Shown: piece by piece, positions 60,957 to 64,000 of the stretch
Layout of the letters: every line of letters begins with the position of its first letter
Numbering within the stretch: position 1 is the stretch's first letter
Assembly (NCBI GenBank): GCA_963976625.1
Contig: CAXBLA010000013.1
Location: 30,321 to 94,320, forward strand
Length of the DNA: 64,000 nt
Direction: 5' to 3'
Source: UBA1924 sp963976625
GTDB taxonomy: Bacteria > Planctomycetota > Phycisphaerae > Phycisphaerales > UBA1924
Notes under the pieces: model-generated
Told to the model about the DNA's origin: nothing
The model's database searches: none
What the model saw: only the letters and a program-made list of their open reading frames with translations
Translations under genes and position numbers: made by a program

Positions 60957-61105
60957 AAGAAAACCCCGCGCCGGGGGTATTGGCGCGGGGCTTGTGCAGG
61001 GGATACTCCGCGTCGGGGCGGCAAGCTCGGAAAGCCGCGACCGACACCAATGGGAATATCCTCACCCGCTGGGACTGCCTCAATTATCCAATATCCCTTC
61101 AAAGA
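60957..61105 (-). other. Folded leader or small RNA with terminator hairpin
   Basis: Minus strand, between the flagellin terminator and the glycosyltransferase start (60906). A closing pair GGGATA/TATCCC (about 61103-61098 and 61016-61011) encloses a hairpin GTCGG..GCGGC / GCCGC..CCGAC, followed immediately by a strong terminator-like hairpin AGCCCCGCGCC / GGCGCGGGGTTTTCTTG (60992-60957). Either a small RNA or an attenuator-type leader of the glycosyltransferase. Confidence 0.4.
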
Positions 61106-61141
61106 AAACACACGCGTTGAGCAAAGTGCCCGACGCGTGTG
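61102..61141 (-). terminator. Intrinsic terminator of the flagellin operon
   Basis: CACACGCGT (61141-61133 on the minus strand) / ACGCGTGTG (61117-61109), 15-nt loop, TTTTCTTT tail (61108-61101), 67 bp after the flagellin stop. Confidence 0.8.
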
Positions 61142-61207
61142 ATGGTTTGTGACGGTTAGCTGATCAGGATAAGATTCACGGGATCTTCATGCGGCCAATG
61201 CCTGTAC

Positions 61208-62014
61208 TCACACGAATACATCGGCCAGCAGTCCCAAGACCGACTCGGCGTTCTGACGCTCGGCCAGGATCGTGTAGACCGATGCTTGTGTGAGGATCTG
61301 CGAACGCACCAGGTTCGAGCCTTCGGCCGCGTAATCCGTATCGCGGACCTGCGAGTTGGCGCGGGCGATGTTGATCTGTTCTTCTTGCAGCACCCGGCGC
61401 TCGGAGTCGGCGGCTCGCGCCTCGATCCCGGCTTGGGCCTGAGCCATGACCACAACATCGCGTGCGCCGTCGACCAAGCGCTGGGCGGCTTCTGGATCGG
61501 TTTCCATTACACGGGCCAGATCAGACAGCGAGACAGTCTCGGTGATCGGATCGCCGGTGACTTCGTCGGTGCCCACGACCATGTCGGTGGTGACGCTGCT
61601 GAGGATGTTCATCCCGGCGTCGGCGCTCGATCGCCCGATGCCGGTGAGCACGCCTTCGACTTGTGTCTGGATCGCGCCCAGCTCTGCACCGCTCATGGCA
61701 CCCGTGTTGGCGCCCTGGACGACCAAGCTATCGAGCTCACCGACATTGCTCAGGGTGGCGCCCAAGCGCCCGTCCTGAATGTTCAGTGATGACGATCGGC
61801 GGTCGATCGAGGTGATCTCGGCCTGGATCGACGAGAGCTTGCCGAGCATGTGCTCGGAGGCGACTAAACCAGACGGGCTGTCGCTGGCGCGGTTGATCGC
61901 GTTGCCCGTGGCCAGACGCTCGAACGACTGGCCCATCGACCGGGTGTTGGCGTTGAACTGATTGAGCGATCGCGTGGACGAGCCCATGGACAGGATGGAG
62001 TTGATGCTGGACAT
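61208..62014 (-). CDS. Flagellin (copy 1)
   Basis: 268 residues, without the variable D2/D3 domains. N-terminal D0/D1: SSINSILSMGSSTRSLNQFNANTRSMGQSFERLATGNAINRASDSPSGLVASEHM; C-terminal D1/D0: NSQVRDTDYAAEGSNLVRSQILTQASVYTILAERQNAESVLGLL, the export- and polymerisation-critical pattern. The start at 62014 (MSSINS) follows family usage; an ATG at 62029 adds five residues. Lies 93 bp after copy 2 on the same strand. The two copies are similar only at their ends. Confidence 0.9.
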   Translation of the reverse strand: MSSINSILSMGSSTRSLNQFNANTRSMGQSFERLATGNAINRASDSPSGLVASEHMLGKLSSIQAEITSIDRRSSSLNIQDGRLGATLSNVGELDSLVVQGANTGAMSGAELGAIQTQVEGVLTGIGRSSADAGMNILSSVTTDMVVGTDEVTGDPITETVSLSDLARVMETDPEAAQRLVDGARDVVVMAQAQAGIEARAADSERRVLQEEQINIARANSQVRDTDYAAEGSNLVRSQILTQASVYTILAERQNAESVLGLLADVFV

Positions 62015-62107
62015 AGAAGAAGGATCCAATGCGAAGAAATCGAATGCCAGCGATTGTGAGCGGGTGCGCTGGCGAATGTGCAGTGCGGGCGACCGATAAC
62101 GCGGGGT

Positions 62108-62914
62108 TTAGATCCCGATTTGAGCCGGGGCGGCGAGTGCGGACTTGGCGGAGTTCGTCGCGCCGCCGATCAGGTTGAGCACCTGCTCGGCGTTCTGTCG
62201 GCTCACGCCCATGGTCATGATCGTGGCCTGCTCAAGGATCTGGGCCCGGACGAGCTTGGCGGTTTCTTCCGCGTAGTCGGTATCTTCGAGCCCCGAAAGG
62301 GAGTCGGTGAGGTTGATGAGCTCGGTGGTGTTGACCGATTGCTTGCTGTCGATGGTCTTGAGCTGGTTGCCGATCGCGGCCCGTGAACGCGCGATGCCGT
62401 CGACGCTGTCCTTGGCGATCTCTTGGGCGGCTTCCGGATCTTCGAAGGCCAGCGTAGCCAGCTCGTCGAGTTTGTCAGCGATCGAGCCCGAGGTGTACTC
62501 CTGGAGGATCAGCTGACCCTTGTACTCGGTCGTGTTGGCGATGTGGTCGATGCCCTTGAGCACCGATTCGATCTCGAGCTTGAGCGATTTTTGTTCTTCG
62601 TCGGAGGCGCCCGCGTTGTTGGCGGCTTGAACCACCAGACCGTTGAGTTCCGCGAGCATGTCGCTGACGACCGAGAGCCCGCCCTCTTTCGCACCAAGGT
62701 ACGACTCTTGCTGCTTGAGCGATTTGAGCTCGGACTCGAGCGAGTAGATGCGGGCCTTGTGTTCTTGAATCGGGGCGATCGCGGACGGATCGTCCGAAGC
62801 ACGATTGACCTTCTTGCCGGTCATCAGTCGCTCGGCGGACTGGGCGACCTGTTCCTGGTTGATCCCCAGGGTGCGGAGTCCGAAGTTAAGGTTGGCGAGG
62901 TAGCCGATGCGCAT
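62108..62914 (-). CDS. Flagellin (copy 2)
   Basis: 268 residues. N-terminus GYLANLNFGLRTLGINQEQVAQSAERLMTGKKVNRASDDPSAIAPIQEHKA; C-terminus SLSGLEDTDYAEETAKLVRAQILEQATIMTMGVSRQNAEQVLNLI. Same minimal architecture as copy 1 but with a divergent N-terminus lacking the usual MSxINxN start, so it may be a minor or filament-junction flagellin. First gene of the pair; no clear sigma28 promoter was seen. Confidence 0.88.
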   Translation of the reverse strand: MRIGYLANLNFGLRTLGINQEQVAQSAERLMTGKKVNRASDDPSAIAPIQEHKARIYSLESELKSLKQQESYLGAKEGGLSVVSDMLAELNGLVVQAANNAGASDEEQKSLKLEIESVLKGIDHIANTTEYKGQLILQEYTSGSIADKLDELATLAFEDPEAAQEIAKDSVDGIARSRAAIGNQLKTIDSKQSVNTTELINLTDSLSGLEDTDYAEETAKLVRAQILEQATIMTMGVSRQNAEQVLNLIGGATNSAKSALAAPAQIGI

Positions 62915-63023
62915 TGTTGAGATAATCGGACGAAATGTCTTCCAACTGATGCGGAAGGTGAATTCTCAGCGCTATTGAGCGGATCCGTCGAATAGCGGGT
63001 CTTCCCGGGGGTTATCATGGTTG

Positions 63024-63284
63024 ATGACCCGCGATCAGCACGAGTTCGACCAAGACTGGGATCTTTCTGAGGGGCTCGACCCCGACGGGCCCTCGGCCAG
63101 CGATCTGGACCGGTTTGGCTCGGAAGTCAGCCCCTGCCCCAACTGTGGGGCTTCGATCTACGATCAGACCGAGATGTGCCACAAATGTGGGTGGTTTGTT
63201 GGCGATGTACCCAAAACCGTGTCTTTGTGGACCGTGGGGCTTGTTGTGGGGCTCGTGGTGCTGTTGCTCTGGTTCTTGTTCTGA
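63024..63284 (+). CDS. Small zinc-ribbon membrane protein
   Basis: 86 residues: acidic N-terminus (FDQDWDLSEGLDPDGPSASDLD), a double-CxxC ribbon SPCPNCGASIYDQTEMCHKCGW and one C-terminal helix (LWTVGLVVGLVVLLLWFLF). Probably a tail-anchored cytoplasmic zinc-binding protein. An in-frame TTG precedes the ATG by one codon. Family not recognised. Confidence 0.65.
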   Translation: MTRDQHEFDQDWDLSEGLDPDGPSASDLDRFGSEVSPCPNCGASIYDQTEMCHKCGWFVGDVPKTVSLWTVGLVVGLVVLLLWFLF

Positions 63285-63507
63285 ACTGACTAGTGCACGC
63301 TCAAGCTGACACTTGGTTTGTTTTTGTTTGGGCTTCGCCTGTATGTTCTGCGGAACTGAACGCTTCGCGGGCATCCGATGAGGGATTGAGCCCGTATAGT
63401 GGTGGGGATGACGCGCAGCTGCAACAGTTGCGTGGGTGGTGTCGACGCACGCACCGAACCATGAACACGCTGCACAGACCCAGCACCAGCCAGAGGCGGA
63501 GATTTCT
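63285..63507. other. Intergenic region before the last prepilin-like gene
   Basis: About 220 bp without a gene. A TATAGT-like element occurs near 63395 but lacks a good -35. A GGAG 7 nt before 63508 sets the downstream start. Confidence 0.3.
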
Positions 63508-64000
63508 ATGCCAACCCCAGTTCCCAGCACACCGCGCACGATGACCCGATTGAATACACGATTCCGGCGGGCGTTTACGCTTGTTGAGCTGATGGTGGTG
63601 ATCGCGATCATCGCGGTGCTCATGGCCCTGCTGCTGCCCGCGCTCAACGGTGCGCGCAACGCCGGCAAGAAGGCCAGCACCACCTCGATGATCAACAACT
63701 TCACCAACGCCGCCTCATCGTTCGCCAACGATAATGGCTCGCAGATGCCCGGGTATTTCTCGGCCGCCCAGATGGGAGCCGAGGACAACCTCGACGCCGG
63801 GATGTCGGCGATGGAGAACATCATGCTCGATCTGGGCGGGACCGATGTGATCCAGGGTCGCGTGGGCGATCCCAACACCATCGCGGTCAACCACCGAGCC
63901 GGGATCATCGCGATCGCCCCGTTTGATAACACGGATGACAACGCCGTGATCGTCAACACCCGACTCATCGGCGGCTCGGGCGCCTACCTCACCCCCGACA
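63508..64000 (+). CDS. Prepilin-like protein, runs off the window
   Basis: At least 164 residues are visible. A proline-rich cytoplasmic leader precedes RRAFTLVELMVVIAIIAVLMALLLPALNGARNAGKK, a class III prepilin signal cut before Phe. The mature part (SMINNFTNAASSFANDNGSQMPGYF) resembles planctomycetal pseudopilin-like proteins. The ATG at 63508 has GGAG upstream; an in-frame ATG at 63541 would give the shorter leader typical of prepilins and is also plausible. The 3' end lies beyond base 64000. Confidence 0.8.
   Translation, partial: MPTPVPSTPRTMTRLNTRFRRAFTLVELMVVIAIIAVLMALLLPALNGARNAGKKASTTSMINNFTNAASSFANDNGSQMPGYFSAAQMGAEDNLDAGMSAMENIMLDLGGTDVIQGRVGDPNTIAVNHRAGIIAIAPFDNTDDNAVIVNTRLIGGSGAYLTPD

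Overview
The window looks like chromosomal DNA of a GC-rich planctomycete, most likely class Phycisphaerae. The signs are prepilin-like proteins with the long planctomycetal FTLIELLVVIAIIALL leader, exported proteins ending in a VPAP-type PEP-CTERM-like tail, weak or absent Shine-Dalgarno sites at many starts, TTG/GTG starts, small zinc-ribbon membrane proteins (CxxCGYxLxG...CPECG), and LPS/ADP-heptose, Mla and flagellar genes of a Gram-negative cell. No phage, transposase, CRISPR array, rRNA or tRNA was seen. Almost everything is core genome.

Layout. 0-4.6 kb: purB (3' end off the window) and leuS on the minus strand, separated by a REP-like double palindrome. 4.7-9.8 kb: plus-strand glycosyltransferases, a SRAP/YedK DNA-crosslink protein and class I aldolase fbaB. 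9.9-14.4 kb (minus): zinc-ribbon membrane protein, then a nucleotide-transporter-like protein overlapping a Tat-exported epimerase. 14.5-20.1 kb (plus): gmhB and a heptosyltransferase, a prepilin-like protein, two tandem PEP-CTERM-like paralogues and gmk. 20-27 kb: NTF2-like protein, mrp, Spy-like protein, nuoF, GlcG/HbpS-like protein and a B12-binding radical SAM protein. 27-29 kb: epimerase and YpdA-like reductase. 29.2-34.4 kb: a compact minus-strand run nuoG, small membrane protein, truA, zinc-ribbon protein, GNAT enzyme, glycosyltransferase. 34.6-40.3 kb: TPR-like protein, hisS, an oversized signal peptidase I and a RicT/PSP1 protein with a long basic tail. 40.4-47 kb: small membrane proteins, a PD-(D/E)XK-like protein, a lipase-like hydrolase, MlaD and MlaF. 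47-50 kb: operon rnpA-yidD-tetR-cysteine desulfurase. 50.4-53.1 kb: clpB. 53.3-53.5 kb: a 6S-like RNA. 54-59.3 kb: a chromosome-segregation neighbourhood with parB, two parS-like palindromes inside flanking genes, and a DciA-like (DUF721) helicase-loader homologue. 59.4-63 kb: a structured RNA candidate, a glycosyltransferase and two flagellins. The window ends inside another prepilin-like gene.

rnpA, yidD, parB/parS and dciA together suggest that the right half lies near the replication origin, although dnaA, parA and rpmH are not visible. The least explained items are: (1) a plus-strand transcript candidate at about 59.43-59.69 kb with five hairpins, a CUCCUCC (anti-Shine-Dalgarno) loop and an intrinsic terminator; (2) a 184-nt RNA with 6S topology upstream of clpB; (3) sharply bounded AT-rich blocks with foreign-looking codon use inside three housekeeping enzymes (purB, leuS, hisS); (4) parS sites embedded in a Nudix gene and in a histidine-kinase gene.
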